A DNA stretch of 64,000 nt from Bacillus sp. 165 (GTDB lineage: Bacteria; Bacillota; Bacilli; Bacillales; Bacillaceae_G), in assembly GCF_017742235.1 (NCBI RefSeq), contig NZ_JAGHKQ010000005.1, positions 62,001-126,000 of the forward strand, read 5' to 3'. Numbering within the stretch: position 1 is the first letter of the stretch; every line of letters begins with the position of its first letter. Under the pieces are notes generated by a model. The model was not told where the DNA came from and searched no databases. It saw only the letters and a program-made list of their open reading frames with translations. Position numbers and translations under genes: made by a program. Positions 25,453-34,425 of this stretch are shown piece by piece.

Positions 25453-25828
25453 CCTGTGGATATTTTACTGGAATAAAATGATTTGCGATTCCAAGCGTTA
25501 CATATTCGTAGTTTTCCCTACCCAAATTGAATTTGGTAGTATACATAGAGAGAAACATATAATCCTTTTCTTTCGTATGCTTGTCAACAAGAATACCTAC
25601 CTGCGGCTCTAAATAACGCTTGGCCAGTTTTTTCCCAAGCCCCGCTAATTCACTGAGCAAGCCGCCCTCGTCCTCTTGCTGCACCTCAGACAAATAAGCA
25701 TGTACCTCATTTCGCGTCATAATTTGCTCAGATGCCCACGCTGTATACTCTCCCTTACTAGGATTGCTGCTTGCTAAGTATATAAATAATACAACAAATA
25801 GGATAACCGATATGTACCGACCTTTCAT
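25430..25828 (-). CDS. DUF4359-like exported protein
   Basis: 132 residues: one N-terminal hydrophobic segment (MKGRYISVILFVVLFIYLA), an extracytoplasmic helical region and a C-terminal beta-rich part with ILVDKHTKEKDYMFLSMYTT and the VTLGIANHFIP motif seen in DUF4359 proteins. ATG 25828 has GGGGGGAAGG before it; an earlier in-frame start is rejected. Probably expressed with the 59-aa membrane gene just upstream. Function unknown. Confidence 0.72.
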   Translation of the reverse strand: MKGRYISVILFVVLFIYLASSNPSKGEYTAWASEQIMTRNEVHAYLSEVQQEDEGGLLSELAGLGKKLAKRYLEPQVGILVDKHTKEKDYMFLSMYTTKFNLGRENYEYVTLGIANHFIPVKYPQEKKEPAE

Positions 25829-25915
25829 CGCCTTCCCCCCATCCACTTCTACATTTCCACGTTTGCTTCTGAACTCCTCTTTCTAAACAGCTGTGAAAGG
25901 CCTGTATTATTCGCT

Positions 25916-26095
25916 TCATTTTACCTCAGGCAAAATGACAGTCTCCCCTTGCGCTTCCTGCTTTTCAACCTTCACAAATTCCGTAGAAGCAGTGCCCTCT
26001 CCGCCTTGCCAGTAGCCGATTGCACAACAAACGAACACTAATCCCAGAAACAAAGAAAGGTAGAGTTTTGTAAATTTCTTAGTTGTACTCTTCAT
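25916..26095 (-). CDS. 59-aa single-pass membrane protein, unknown
   Basis: Starts MKSTTKKFTKLYLSLFLGLV: a basic N-terminus, one transmembrane helix ending near YWQ, and an acidic extracytoplasmic tail. GGAAGGAGTGGG lies before ATG 26095. It is 87 bp before the DUF4359 gene on the same strand. No family recognised. Confidence 0.6.
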   Translation of the reverse strand: MKSTTKKFTKLYLSLFLGLVFVCCAIGYWQGGEGTASTEFVKVEKQEAQGETVILPEVK

Positions 26096-26327
26096 CACAC
26101 CCACTCCTTCCGTCTCTCATTCCTTCTATATTTATTTTACATGTGATTTGTTTCTTGCTCCTATCAAATATCTTACAAATTTCTTACAATTTTTCCTCCT
26201 AAGAACCAAGTCCAATCATTATTTTATATGCAGCTTGTTCGATTATATTCATACAATGGTCAATTGAAGCTTTCCTCTCTAAGAATTAGTTGAATGAATC
26301 AAACCTTTGCAGCTTCAAGGCGATGCA

Positions 26328-26357
26328 AAATAAAAGCAGCGAGAATCCCCCGCTGCT
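26328..26357 (-). terminator. Terminator of the DoxX gene
   Basis: AGCAGCG/CGCTGCT stem with TTTTATTTTG on the minus-strand side. The remainder of 26096-26415 shows no gene; the stretch beside 26095 is the promoter region of the 59-aa gene. Confidence 0.5.
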
Positions 26358-26415
26358 GCACACTTACTTCTCTCTCGTACAGTAAGAGGAAGCTTTTTCA
26401 TAAAGTCATTTCGTC

Positions 26416-26925
26416 TTACATCGCACCCTTCATCGGCGGTGCTTTAGGCGGAGACGGCTTTCGAAAGATCGAATCAATTATGATTCCGTCCATACCAATC
26501 TTACCTGCATTACGTTTAGCCTGAAGTAGAAGCAAGGAAAGGACAATCATTTGGGGATTTACCCCTATGGAGCCGCTGAACAAATACGCAAAATTCATCA
26601 CAAGTGCAAATCGAAGAGACACCTGTGTAAAAAGCCCCAGCAACAACCCAACTGCCACAAAAAACTCTCCTACCGGAATAAGATGATTCAATATTTCTAC
26701 GTTTGGCAACATGATGTGCTTTAAAATAAATGCCCACCAATCTTGTACAAGATTTTCTTTTGTACCCGCTTTTTGGATTGCATCTTGTAAAAACTTCGTC
26801 GCATTGAACGACTTTGCGGAAAGCTTTTCCCACCCGTGGCTCCACCAAACTATCCCAAGATACAAGCGCAGAACAGTTAACACTACAGCTATCTTTTTAT
26901 TTGTACGCACATACTCTGTAAACAA
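26416..26925 (-). CDS. DoxX family membrane protein
   Basis: About 169 residues with four hydrophobic helices and the DoxX signature: RLYLGIVWWSHGWEKL in helix 1 and IPVGEFFVAVGLLLGLFTQ in the middle. Members include quinone-linked oxidoreductase subunits and uncharacterised membrane proteins. TTG 26925 is chosen because GGGAGGGAG lies seven bases before it; the frame stays open upstream to 26991 without a ribosome binding site. The C-terminal tail is proline and lysine rich. Confidence 0.8.
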   Translation of the reverse strand: MFTEYVRTNKKIAVVLTVLRLYLGIVWWSHGWEKLSAKSFNATKFLQDAIQKAGTKENLVQDWWAFILKHIMLPNVEILNHLIPVGEFFVAVGLLLGLFTQVSLRFALVMNFAYLFSGSIGVNPQMIVLSLLLLQAKRNAGKIGMDGIIIDSIFRKPSPPKAPPMKGAM

Positions 26926-27012
26926 CCTGTACTCCCTCCCACTATCTCCCTTATCTTCCCTAATGATAGAAAGAAGCACGAGGTAAGTCAATATTTTTAG
27001 ACAATTCTACTA

Positions 27013-27924
27013 CTATGATTCCAATTCTAGATGCTCGCGCAGCGCTTTAGAGATAGCTTGCCGTGACGCATCCGATACAAAGTAATACCATCCCGAGTCT
27101 GTTAGCTTTCCCTCTCCTTGTATTTGCAGCTGTTCAATATTTTGACTTGCTCCTTTATAATGCTGCTGGATTGTATATATTTCTCCAGGCGGTACATTTG
27201 TTTTTACGTTTTTTTGAATAGCCTGCAAAATATCTCCATAATGTGTAAGGGATGAAAAACTAGCCCCCCGTTTAATCACGGCCTGGATAACTTGGCGCTG
27301 GCGCTGCTGCCTTCCAAAATCTCCATTCGGGTCCTCTTTCCGCATCCTTGCATAGCTTAACGCTTGCTTTCCACTTAAGTGAAGCAGCCCTTTAGTAAAA
27401 GAGGCTCCTTCAAAGGTGAAAGCAAATGGATTATCCACAGTCACACCGCCCACCGCATTAACAATATCCCGAAATCCTTCCATATTCACTTGCACATAAT
27501 AGTCAATCGGCACATCTAAAAACTGCTCTACAGTATCCATTGCCATCTGTACACCGCCATACGCATATGCATGATTGATTTTATCCTTGCCTTTTCTTCC
27601 CACAATTTCTGCATAGGAATCCCGAGGAATACTCAATACCTTAGTAGAGCTCCGATTTGGATTCACCGTCACTAAAAGAAGAGAATCCGACCGTCCTTTA
27701 TCCTTGGCTCGTTCATCTACTCCAAGAAGCAAGATAGAGAGAGGCTCCTGTCTTTTTACCTCCACCTGCTTCGGACGCCTTTTCGAAAAATCACGTACAA
27801 CCGGCTCATGCACAGATTCTAGTGTTTTATTTAAGGATGTATACATATTATAGGCATAGACGCCTGTACCTCCGATAATTACCAATAAGAGGACGGCAAG
27901 CCAAAGAATAATACGTTTCGCCAT
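27013..27924 (-). CDS. LytR-CpsA-Psr (LCP) family glycopolymer transferase
   Basis: Membrane-anchored extracellular enzyme that transfers wall teichoic acid or another glycopolymer from its lipid carrier to peptidoglycan. 303 residues: one N-terminal helix (about 5-25), then the LCP domain with LLGVDERAKDKGRSDSLLL, SIPRDSYAEI, KINHAYAYGG, GVTVDNPF and ARMRKEDPNGDFGRQQRQ (Arg cluster binding the pyrophosphate). GGAGGAAC precedes the ATG. Clearly paralogous to the LCP protein at 57563-58468. Monocistronic. Confidence 0.9.
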   Translation of the reverse strand: MAKRIILWLAVLLLVIIGGTGVYAYNMYTSLNKTLESVHEPVVRDFSKRRPKQVEVKRQEPLSILLLGVDERAKDKGRSDSLLLVTVNPNRSSTKVLSIPRDSYAEIVGRKGKDKINHAYAYGGVQMAMDTVEQFLDVPIDYYVQVNMEGFRDIVNAVGGVTVDNPFAFTFEGASFTKGLLHLSGKQALSYARMRKEDPNGDFGRQQRQRQVIQAVIKRGASFSSLTHYGDILQAIQKNVKTNVPPGEIYTIQQHYKGASQNIEQLQIQGEGKLTDSGWYYFVSDASRQAISKALREHLELES

Positions 27925-28046
27925 TCCGATTGTTCCTCCATTAATATACTGCTAATAGTATGAACAAAAATAAAATGAACATTCCATAAGCAGGGATGCA
28001 AATGAAATTTCTATTAGTATAAGAGCCCTTTTACCACTGTTAATGC

Positions 28047-28059
28047 AAAAAAAATTTTT
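28047..28059. promoter_or_regulatory. Possible ComK AT-box
   Basis: AAAA-N5-TTTT as in a ComK half-site, about 140 bp before the ComK-like gene, within a very AT-rich region (28040-28190). Only one perfect half-site is seen, so autoregulation is plausible but unproven. Confidence 0.3.
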
Positions 28060-28198
28060 ACTAATCAAACGTTTGTTTAAAACAAAACTTAATATTAGAG
28101 CTTATTAATAATTTATTATATAAATATTCATATCCCTTTAATATTTGTATAATATTTCCATATTATTATAACAGTAAAACTACGTATGGAGGGATATT

Positions 28199-28654
28199 AT
28201 GAAAAAATATGCTGCTTATACTATTTCAGAATCAACGATTGCCCTTCTGCCTTACACACATATGGAGTATCAAACAAAAATATTAGATGAAAAAGGGTGG
28301 TTTTATTCCAAGCAAACATGCTGGGAAGTCATTAAAGAGAGCTGTGTACGAGATGGAGCCACCTATTCAGGAAAAAGGGATGCCATCAAGTCCTTATTTT
28401 CCTACAAACAAAACATTCCTATTTTAATTGATAAGGAAAAAAGAATATGTGCTATTCCATCTAAATCCCCAGAACGATGGGATTGTACATGGTTTTTTTA
28501 TGCTCATGTCACCGGCTACGAACAACACGATAATACTACCCTTCTTCACTTTCGTAACGGGCAGCAGTTTCAACTTGATTCCACCTACTACACTACAAAG
28601 CAGCAGTTACATAAAGCCGCTCATATTATCGCATATTTTCAACTGCAAAAATAA
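28199..28654 (+). CDS. comK: ComK-family competence transcription factor
   Basis: 151 residues with the ComK layout: YTISESTIALLPY at the start, a central CVRDGATYSGKRDAIKSL block, IPILIDKEKRICAIPSKSP and WDCTWFFYAHV. ComK binds AT-boxes and activates DNA-uptake and recombination genes. The C-terminus is short relative to B. subtilis ComK (192 residues), as in the shorter ComK-like proteins of some relatives. GGAGGGA precedes the ATG. It converges with a small sigma factor across a shared terminator. Confidence 0.82.
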   Translation: MKKYAAYTISESTIALLPYTHMEYQTKILDEKGWFYSKQTCWEVIKESCVRDGATYSGKRDAIKSLFSYKQNIPILIDKEKRICAIPSKSPERWDCTWFFYAHVTGYEQHDNTTLLHFRNGQQFQLDSTYYTTKQQLHKAAHIIAYFQLQK

Positions 28655-28657
28655 TAC

Positions 28658-28695
28658 AAGCCCCATCAACCAAAGTGCTGATGGGGCTTTTTTTA
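28658..28695. terminator. Terminator between comK and the sigma factor
   Basis: AAGCCCCATCA/TGATGGGGCTT stem followed by TTTTTT on the plus strand; it overlaps the end of the sigma gene. Confidence 0.75.
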
Positions 28696-29178
28696 CACGT
28701 GAATATACCTCTTCTTTAGCTTACGAAGCCCTTCTCGGTACAAATACCGGACCTTGTCATAGGTCATATCCTGCTCTTTCGCAATATCAGTTAAGCTTTT
28801 TCCATAATAAAACCGCTGCAAAAATACATATTTCTGCAGGTCATTCAACTCTTTCAAATACTGTTCGATATCTTCCTTTTTCTCACATACACTTTCATCT
28901 GGAATCATTTCTGTAATTTCAGAATCCAGAAAAGTATGCTTACGTTCAAAGCGGCACTCGGACCTCAGCCTGCCTAATAAATAACCTCTCACCGTATGCA
29001 GGGCGTACGCAGAAAAACACCCTTTTTCCTCTTCAAACTTCTCATACGCTTTCCATAATCCTATTAATCCACATTGATAAAAATCCTCATAATCACGATA
29101 AATAGACAGCTGCTTGATCTGATTTTTAATCATGTTCTCGTACAGTACAACGGTTTTCTCAAACGTATCCGGCTTCAC
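28693..29178 (-). CDS. Small sigma-70-family factor (regions 2 and 4)
   Basis: 161 residues. Region 2 (about 15-80) has DFYQCGLIGLWKAYEKFEEE and FSAYALHTVRGYLLGRLRSE; region 4 (about 108-158) has LQKYVFLQRFYYGKSLTDIA and KVRYLYREGLRKLKKR. Region 3 is absent. The architecture resembles SigH/ComX-like or YvrI-type factors more than typical ECF factors. No anti-sigma gene is next to it. The start is GTG with a weak AGGGAC signal. Position facing comK suggests, but does not prove, a link to competence. Confidence 0.78.
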   Translation of the reverse strand: MKPDTFEKTVVLYENMIKNQIKQLSIYRDYEDFYQCGLIGLWKAYEKFEEEKGCFSAYALHTVRGYLLGRLRSECRFERKHTFLDSEITEMIPDESVCEKKEDIEQYLKELNDLQKYVFLQRFYYGKSLTDIAKEQDMTYDKVRYLYREGLRKLKKRYIHV

Positions 29179-29535
29179 GAGCTAGTCCCTTCGAAAAGCG
29201 CGCCTTTCAGTTATTCCGCGGTACTTTTAAGATACAAAGTTAACGGAGTAACTTCACCTTCCTGAATCTTGTATTTCCTTATAGATAAATTTCAAATTCC
29301 CCTAAAGTGTTTTCTTGTATTTCTCTAAAGAACTCTCGATGTAACAGCATAATATTGGGTGAAAAAACTAACAGCACATGCTGAACAGTTACTTGGATTT
29401 ACAAATACGACCTTCATCGCAGAGGAGCTACATCTTAAGTCTTAGAAATATTACATAGAAAGACCGTTTTACGCAGGAGAAAAAAAGTATACGCTATTGA
29501 TAGCCAGTTTAGAAGAAATACTAGGAGGGGAAAAT
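29179..29535. other. Intergenic region between divergent sigma and DUF4097 genes
   Basis: 357 bp holding the two promoters. A strong AGGAGGGG lies at 29523-29530. No other gene or clear palindrome seen. Confidence 0.4.
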
Positions 29536-30426
29536 ATGAGGAAGATTCTCGGCGCTATCCTGCTTTTAATCAGCATCGCGCTATTGTTTACAGTCATTCA
29601 ACACAACGTTATATTTACTTGGTTCTCTGGTAATATGAAAGTTAAACAAGCTTCAAGTATGGACAATACTCAAATTGTAAAAATTAATGCCGGCGGAGCG
29701 AATGTCCGCATCATTCCAGAAGATCGGGAAGACTTATCTGCCGATTTACAAAAGAATGGAACAAAGAATGTAAAGCTGGCTGTCGAACGTGACGGCTCCC
29801 AGATAAGCGTGGCAATCGAACGGCCATGGTTTCACTGGTTTAATATTTTTTCGTTTCATAAAAGCATGGATTTAACCATTCACATCCCAATAAATTACCA
29901 TAATAATGTGGATATTGACCTTTCATCTGGAAAGCTTGAATTATATGGAACGTCTAAACAAAAACCCCTGATACTAAAAGAATTAGAAATCGATATGAGC
30001 TCAGGCAATGCTGATTTGCAATACTTGCAAGTTAATCATTTAGAAACCGATATGTCCTCAGGAAATCTACAGCTGCGGGATATAACAGCCAAATTATCCG
30101 AATTTGACTTAAGCTCAGGCAATGTAACGCTCCTCCACTACATCGGCGGACTGAACGCAGACCTATCTTCCGGCAAATTCACTGCCCAAATTGACAAGCT
30201 GAACGGACCTGTGAATATTGAAGCAAGCTCAGGCAATGTCGCTCTTCACTTGCCTAAGGATGCCGATTTCACCTTGGACGCAAAAGCGTCAAGCGGCAAC
30301 ATCCGTTATGATTTTCCGCTTCACAACGTAACAACCAATAAGCACGATAATATTAGAGGAACGTACGGAACAGGAAAGCATAAAATGAACATTCGAATTT
30401 CAAGTGGAAATGTTCATCTATACTGA
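29536..30426 (+). CDS. DUF4097 (LiaG-like) membrane-anchored beta-helix protein
   Basis: 296 residues: an N-terminal transmembrane helix (MRKILGAILLLISIALLF), then an extracytoplasmic domain with the D-SSGN/SSGK motif recurring about every 20 residues (LSSGKLELYG, MSSGNADLQY, MSSGNLQLRD, LSSGNVTLLH and so on), typical of a right-handed beta-helix. LiaG of the B. subtilis Lia envelope-stress operon is of this type. AGGAGGGG precedes ATG 29536; a longer frame back to 29497 lacks a site. It stands alone, with no liaF or liaRS beside it. Confidence 0.82.
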   Translation: MRKILGAILLLISIALLFTVIQHNVIFTWFSGNMKVKQASSMDNTQIVKINAGGANVRIIPEDREDLSADLQKNGTKNVKLAVERDGSQISVAIERPWFHWFNIFSFHKSMDLTIHIPINYHNNVDIDLSSGKLELYGTSKQKPLILKELEIDMSSGNADLQYLQVNHLETDMSSGNLQLRDITAKLSEFDLSSGNVTLLHYIGGLNADLSSGKFTAQIDKLNGPVNIEASSGNVALHLPKDADFTLDAKASSGNIRYDFPLHNVTTNKHDNIRGTYGTGKHKMNIRISSGNVHLY

Positions 30427-30581
30427 TTAAAAACCCGCTTTATCTGTACAGTGAGTAAATCGTATTCAAAATGATGCTAATGCTCCTTTTCCCCATATTC
30501 TTGCATAAATACATTCAGAGTTTCACATCATGATAAAGTGAAGTTGTTGATGATTAGCAAGATAAATGAGGTGACAATAAG

Positions 30582-30716
30582 ATGAAAAGCAAGCAGAATA
30601 AAAAAGCATTTAAATTAAGCTACGAATCTGATGGGAAGATGGGTAAGGATACGAAAACAAAGAATACTGCATCTGAAAACACTGAGTTTTTTAATACAAC
30701 GCAATCAAGTGAATGA
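30582..30716 (+). CDS. 44-aa hydrophilic small protein
   Basis: MKSKQNKKAFKLSYESDGKM and so on, rich in Lys, Thr, Ser and Asn with no hydrophobic core, followed by a perfect terminator. GAGGTGAC lies six bases before the ATG. Composition resembles small spore-associated proteins, but no family can be assigned. Confidence 0.45.
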   Translation: MKSKQNKKAFKLSYESDGKMGKDTKTKNTASENTEFFNTTQSSE

Positions 30717-30753
30717 GTGTTGAATTGCGTGCTTTTACTAGAATACGGACCAT

Positions 30754-30795
30754 AAACGAAAAGCTGCCGAATGTCTAATCGGCAGCTTTTCGTTT
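30754..30795. terminator. Bidirectional terminator
   Basis: Perfect 17-bp stem (AAACGAAAAGCTGCCGA and complement) between convergent genes. Confidence 0.9.
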
Positions 30796-30810
30796 ATTTC
30801 TTTTTCACAA

Positions 30811-31755
30811 TCACTTTTGAATAATATAAGCAGAGGAAATATAACCTGCCACTTTTTGATCTACAGTTTTAACAGGATACCATACAAATTGGTTTTTATT
30901 GCTTGCAGATTGATCAAACACAAAATCTCCCGTAATAATCAACACAGTATTTTTAGCCAATACATATCTGTCAGATGCAGTAGTAGGCTTTGACCTTAAA
31001 TTCACACTATCCTTTGTTACAACTACCTCATTTCCTGCTTGAAAATGATATGCAGAAGCATGCATCTGATCGGTCAATATGTATTCCATCTGTGTAAAAA
31101 CAATGTTCTTGCTGCTGTTAGGGTCGTATTCAAAATCAGTCGTTTTAAATGGATACTGGCCTAAGGAAGTACCACCTAAGAAGCTGTTTTGTTCAAGATT
31201 TGTGAATACTCTTTCTTGATAGGCATTTTCATTTATCAAGCCAGTGGCTTGATAAAGAGGGCTGTTTATAGGCTTTGTACCGTTGTAAGCCATAACAGGG
31301 AAGTACCAATTTTCTATTACCTCTGATCCTGCTCCTTTGATTTTAGGAAGATCTGTGCGGTAATACATACTGCTAAGAATTTCAATACCTGCTTGAATAT
31401 TATAATAGATGTCATATTTCAATTTTTGTTGGTCATAGTTTGATTGATTCGTAATTTGCATAAGGCCAATTCCACCATCTTGCGAAACTACAGGCTGACC
31501 ACTCTCATTGAATTGTTTCCAGCCGTTCTCTTGCGTGGCTACAGCTTTCACAACTTCCGGGGGGATATTTGCTTCTAATGCTGCATTTGTGAGTAAGCAG
31601 TTCAAATGTTGAAATGAGGGGTTTTGGTTTGGCTTTATTGTACCGTATGATAGACATTTTGATGACCATGTTGACTCTGCCGAAGCGCTTTCATGAAACC
31701 AACCGAGAAACATTAAACAGGTTAATACTCCTATTTTTGGTATAATCGACTTCAT
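30811..31755 (-). CDS. Secreted lytic transglycosylase-like protein with SH3 domain
   Basis: 314 residues. A signal peptide spans 1-27 (cut after SASA). A lysozyme-like SLT domain (about 50-180) carries the catalytic Glu in VVKAVATQENGW, then GGIGLMQIT and VMAYNG. A C-terminal SH3-like domain (about 235-312) includes VVVTKDSVNLRSKPTT. It would cut the glycan strand of peptidoglycan. GGAGGAATAAAGC precedes the ATG. A Cys pair in the N-terminal region could form a disulfide. Confidence 0.85.
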   Translation of the reverse strand: MKSIIPKIGVLTCLMFLGWFHESASAESTWSSKCLSYGTIKPNQNPSFQHLNCLLTNAALEANIPPEVVKAVATQENGWKQFNESGQPVVSQDGGIGLMQITNQSNYDQQKLKYDIYYNIQAGIEILSSMYYRTDLPKIKGAGSEVIENWYFPVMAYNGTKPINSPLYQATGLINENAYQERVFTNLEQNSFLGGTSLGQYPFKTTDFEYDPNSSKNIVFTQMEYILTDQMHASAYHFQAGNEVVVTKDSVNLRSKPTTASDRYVLAKNTVLIITGDFVFDQSASNKNQFVWYPVKTVDQKVAGYISSAYIIQK

Positions 31756-32109
31756 GCTTTATTCCTCCTATCTATCTTAATATCTAATATATATTACCAT
31801 GATAGAATATTAATTTTCTATAATTCAAAATATTTAGTTTTATAGCAGTTCTTGATACATTTTAAAAACTGCATTTCTGTTACCAACACCAACCGAATCA
31901 TCTTCTCATCATAATGGAACGATTATAAGGCAGAAACACCAAAAAAGCTCCCCACAAATGCAGGGAGCTTTATCCAACTTCACAAACAACCTTAGATAAC
32001 CAGCTTCGATGAATCTGAAGCAATGTAATGATAGATACCCTTTCTTGAGCCACAATCTGAATTTTTTAGATATAGTTAATCTTATAGTCAGATTACCAAA
32101 ACAACCTTC
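31756..32109. other. Intergenic region at the 3' end of the exopolysaccharide cluster
   Basis: 354 bp containing the terminator at 31940-31971 and the transglycosylase promoter; no further gene recognised. Confidence 0.4.
31940..31971 (-). terminator. Terminator of the exopolysaccharide cluster
   Basis: AAAGCTCCC/GGGAGCTTT stem followed by TTTTTT on the minus strand, about 140 bp past the last gene. Confidence 0.65.
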
Positions 32110-33192
32110 CTAAACTGTCTCATGCACTTTTACCTGACGGCGATAGGCTGGAAAAAAGCCTTCGAGTGCTTGTTGGGAATAATACTCTTCCCATTTCCCT
32201 ACTAATTCTTGATATCGTTCCGGCTGCAGAATCTTTTTCCCTACATAAAAGCCAACCGTTCCTTCCTGATGGAATCGGTGCTTAAATTGAAATAATGAAT
32301 CTCTTCCTACATGCCCTCCGCCTAAGTGAAAAGTGCGGCATCCATTTTCCTTGCCCCACAGAGCGATGTTATGGAATTGAAAAACATTTGTGCCAAGGTG
32401 CAAGTATTCCTTTTTGGAGCATCCTAAATGGTAATGTAAAAAATCTCCTTCATACATACACAAGGCTGCTGAAATCATCTTCCCTTCAAAGAATACCGCT
32501 CCGATCATCACATTTTCATAAAGGCCTGATAACAGCTGTTTGACATAATCGTTTGAAAAATAATAGTAAGAGGATGCATTCAATTTATCCATCGTCTCAC
32601 AGTATAATTGAAAGAATGCTTCTGTTTGGGCAATTGCCTCTTCTTTCATAAATACCTTGAATTCAAGCTGATTTTTTAACGCCTTTTTTATACTTCGTTT
32701 ATGATTTGTATGGTATTGTGCAAACATTTCTTCTTCACTTTTGGACAAATCAATGTAAATTGTTTCTCTATCGTATATAACATCCATCGTATTTTCCAAG
32801 TGTTTATGATTATGTAATAATGGATGAAACCTCACAAATTCACTAATAATATTTTCACTTTGACAATACGCTTCAAATTCTTTTCTAAATTCTCTTATCC
32901 CTTCTTCATCCATATCGTCGTATAACGGACCGCCGTAGCCGTAAGGAGTAATAATATCATATAAGCCTTCTTCCTGAGTGACAAACGGAAGTGATTGAAT
33001 TGGTCTTTTTATAAATATATAACAAAGCTTATTCCCCTTTTTATCTTTATATAAAAATAAAAAAGGCTCTCCATCCCCAATGGTATGATATAAGCTGCAA
33101 TATTCTTGGAAATAATACACATCTTTTTGTGAAAACTGCTGCAGTGCCTCTTCCCATTTATGCTTATCTGTAAATGATATAACTTGATACAT
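32110..33192 (-). CDS. FemAB/GNAT-like acyl- or aminoacyl-transferase of the EPS cluster
   Basis: 360 residues with two tandem GNAT-like folds as in FemX/FemAB and the Acetyltransf_6 group. HTNHKRSIKKALKNQ is the typical start of the C-terminal fold, with AALCMYEGDFLHYHLG and FHLGGGHVGRDSLFQFKHRF near the end. FemX-type enzymes add amino acids from tRNA to a lipid-linked precursor; others acylate sugars. ATG 33192 has GGGGAG before it. Being last in the polysaccharide operon, it likely decorates the repeat unit (inference). Confidence 0.75.
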   Translation of the reverse strand: MYQVISFTDKHKWEEALQQFSQKDVYYFQEYCSLYHTIGDGEPFLFLYKDKKGNKLCYIFIKRPIQSLPFVTQEEGLYDIITPYGYGGPLYDDMDEEGIREFRKEFEAYCQSENIISEFVRFHPLLHNHKHLENTMDVIYDRETIYIDLSKSEEEMFAQYHTNHKRSIKKALKNQLEFKVFMKEEAIAQTEAFFQLYCETMDKLNASSYYYFSNDYVKQLLSGLYENVMIGAVFFEGKMISAALCMYEGDFLHYHLGCSKKEYLHLGTNVFQFHNIALWGKENGCRTFHLGGGHVGRDSLFQFKHRFHQEGTVGFYVGKKILQPERYQELVGKWEEYYSQQALEGFFPAYRRQVKVHETV

Positions 33193-33323
33193 TTTGATCA
33201 CTCCCCACTTAATAGAAAATTACTATCATCAGTCCAACACCTTTTTCACCCAATAAAAAAACTGCACACTCTTAAAAGCATACAGTTTCACCAGATTTGT
33301 CATGATAAGGCTTCTCTACGTAT

Positions 33324-34295
33324 CTATTCAAATGAGCTTAAGATTTTTACATCATCATACTTTATCATTATCGAACCCTCATTATAATTTCCAACGTTAC
33401 TAACGTTAGTGGTTCCCATCATGTTATTGATGATCTTTTTAATAAAGTTTTGCCCTACTTCATGTGCATGCAAATATCCTCCGCGAAACCTCGGATTAAC
33501 TTCTGAAATAACATATCCTGACTCATATTTAAAACAATCAATATCAATCGGTCCAATTGGTTTAAGTACCTCTATAAGCCTTTCTATCAAGGAGATATAA
33601 TCTGGATCCTTTATAGCAAGAGATTTATCCGTTTCTCCCGCTCTCATCTTTATTTTTCTCTTGCAAAAAATATTAACAGGACGTTGCGTAAGCATATCAA
33701 CATAGCAATCCGTTCCGTACTCATCCCCTTCTATGAATGGCTGTATAATGTACTCCTGAGATAACCCCAATACTGCCTGAAGCTCTTTTATTGAATGTAC
33801 TTTACACACTCCAATACTAGAGCTGCCTCTTCTTGGCTTTACAATCAAAGGAAATTTCACTTTATTGCTGTCCATATCTGTCATAAGTTCATCTAAGTTA
33901 AGGTAAGTAGGAACTGTCGGTATATTATGCTTTTGTAAAAATTCATATGTTGCATATTTATCAAAGCAAATATCTATCACTTCTTTATCGGAAACGATAA
34001 GTGAGATGTTTTCCTTTTGAAATTCTTCTTTATAGCTTGCTAATAAAGGCAGTTCAAGATCTATTAACGAAATTACCCCTCTTATGTCATGCTTACGGCA
34101 TACATGCTTAAGCACTTGGATATAATCCGGGTGATCTATGCATGGAACGATTTCAAAGGCATCTGCCCAATATACAACCGATGCTGTCGGATCACAATCC
34201 ACAGCTACAATTTTCCCGCCTACTTTACTAAGCTCTTCTTTGAAATATTTTACCATCTTTACACGCCGTCCGGCTCCGCTTATTAAAATGTTCAT
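33324..34295 (-). CDS. ATP-grasp ligase (CarB/PylC-like) of the EPS cluster
   Basis: 323 residues. An N-terminal Rossmann-like pre-ATP-grasp part (MNILISGAGRRVKMV) is followed by an ATP-grasp domain with FPLIVKPRRGSSSIGV (ATP-binding Lys loop), IIQPFIEGDEYG and VISEVNPRFRGGY (metal-binding Glu/Asn). These enzymes form an amide via an acylphosphate. A role in attaching an amino acid or acid to a sugar of the polysaccharide is inferred from context. GAAGGGGATG lies before the ATG. Confidence 0.82.
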   Translation of the reverse strand: MNILISGAGRRVKMVKYFKEELSKVGGKIVAVDCDPTASVVYWADAFEIVPCIDHPDYIQVLKHVCRKHDIRGVISLIDLELPLLASYKEEFQKENISLIVSDKEVIDICFDKYATYEFLQKHNIPTVPTYLNLDELMTDMDSNKVKFPLIVKPRRGSSSIGVCKVHSIKELQAVLGLSQEYIIQPFIEGDEYGTDCYVDMLTQRPVNIFCKRKIKMRAGETDKSLAIKDPDYISLIERLIEVLKPIGPIDIDCFKYESGYVISEVNPRFRGGYLHAHEVGQNFIKKIINNMMGTTNVSNVGNYNEGSIMIKYDDVKILSSFE

Positions 34296-34425
34296 TTTTC
34301 ATCCCCTTCAACCGATTAGGTTTTAAACAATGGATGATGTTATGCATCACATCTTTATGTGGAAAGAAGCAGACTAGATTCCGGCATTGCTTTAGAATAC
34401 AGCCTTTTCTTTTATTCCATCTCTC

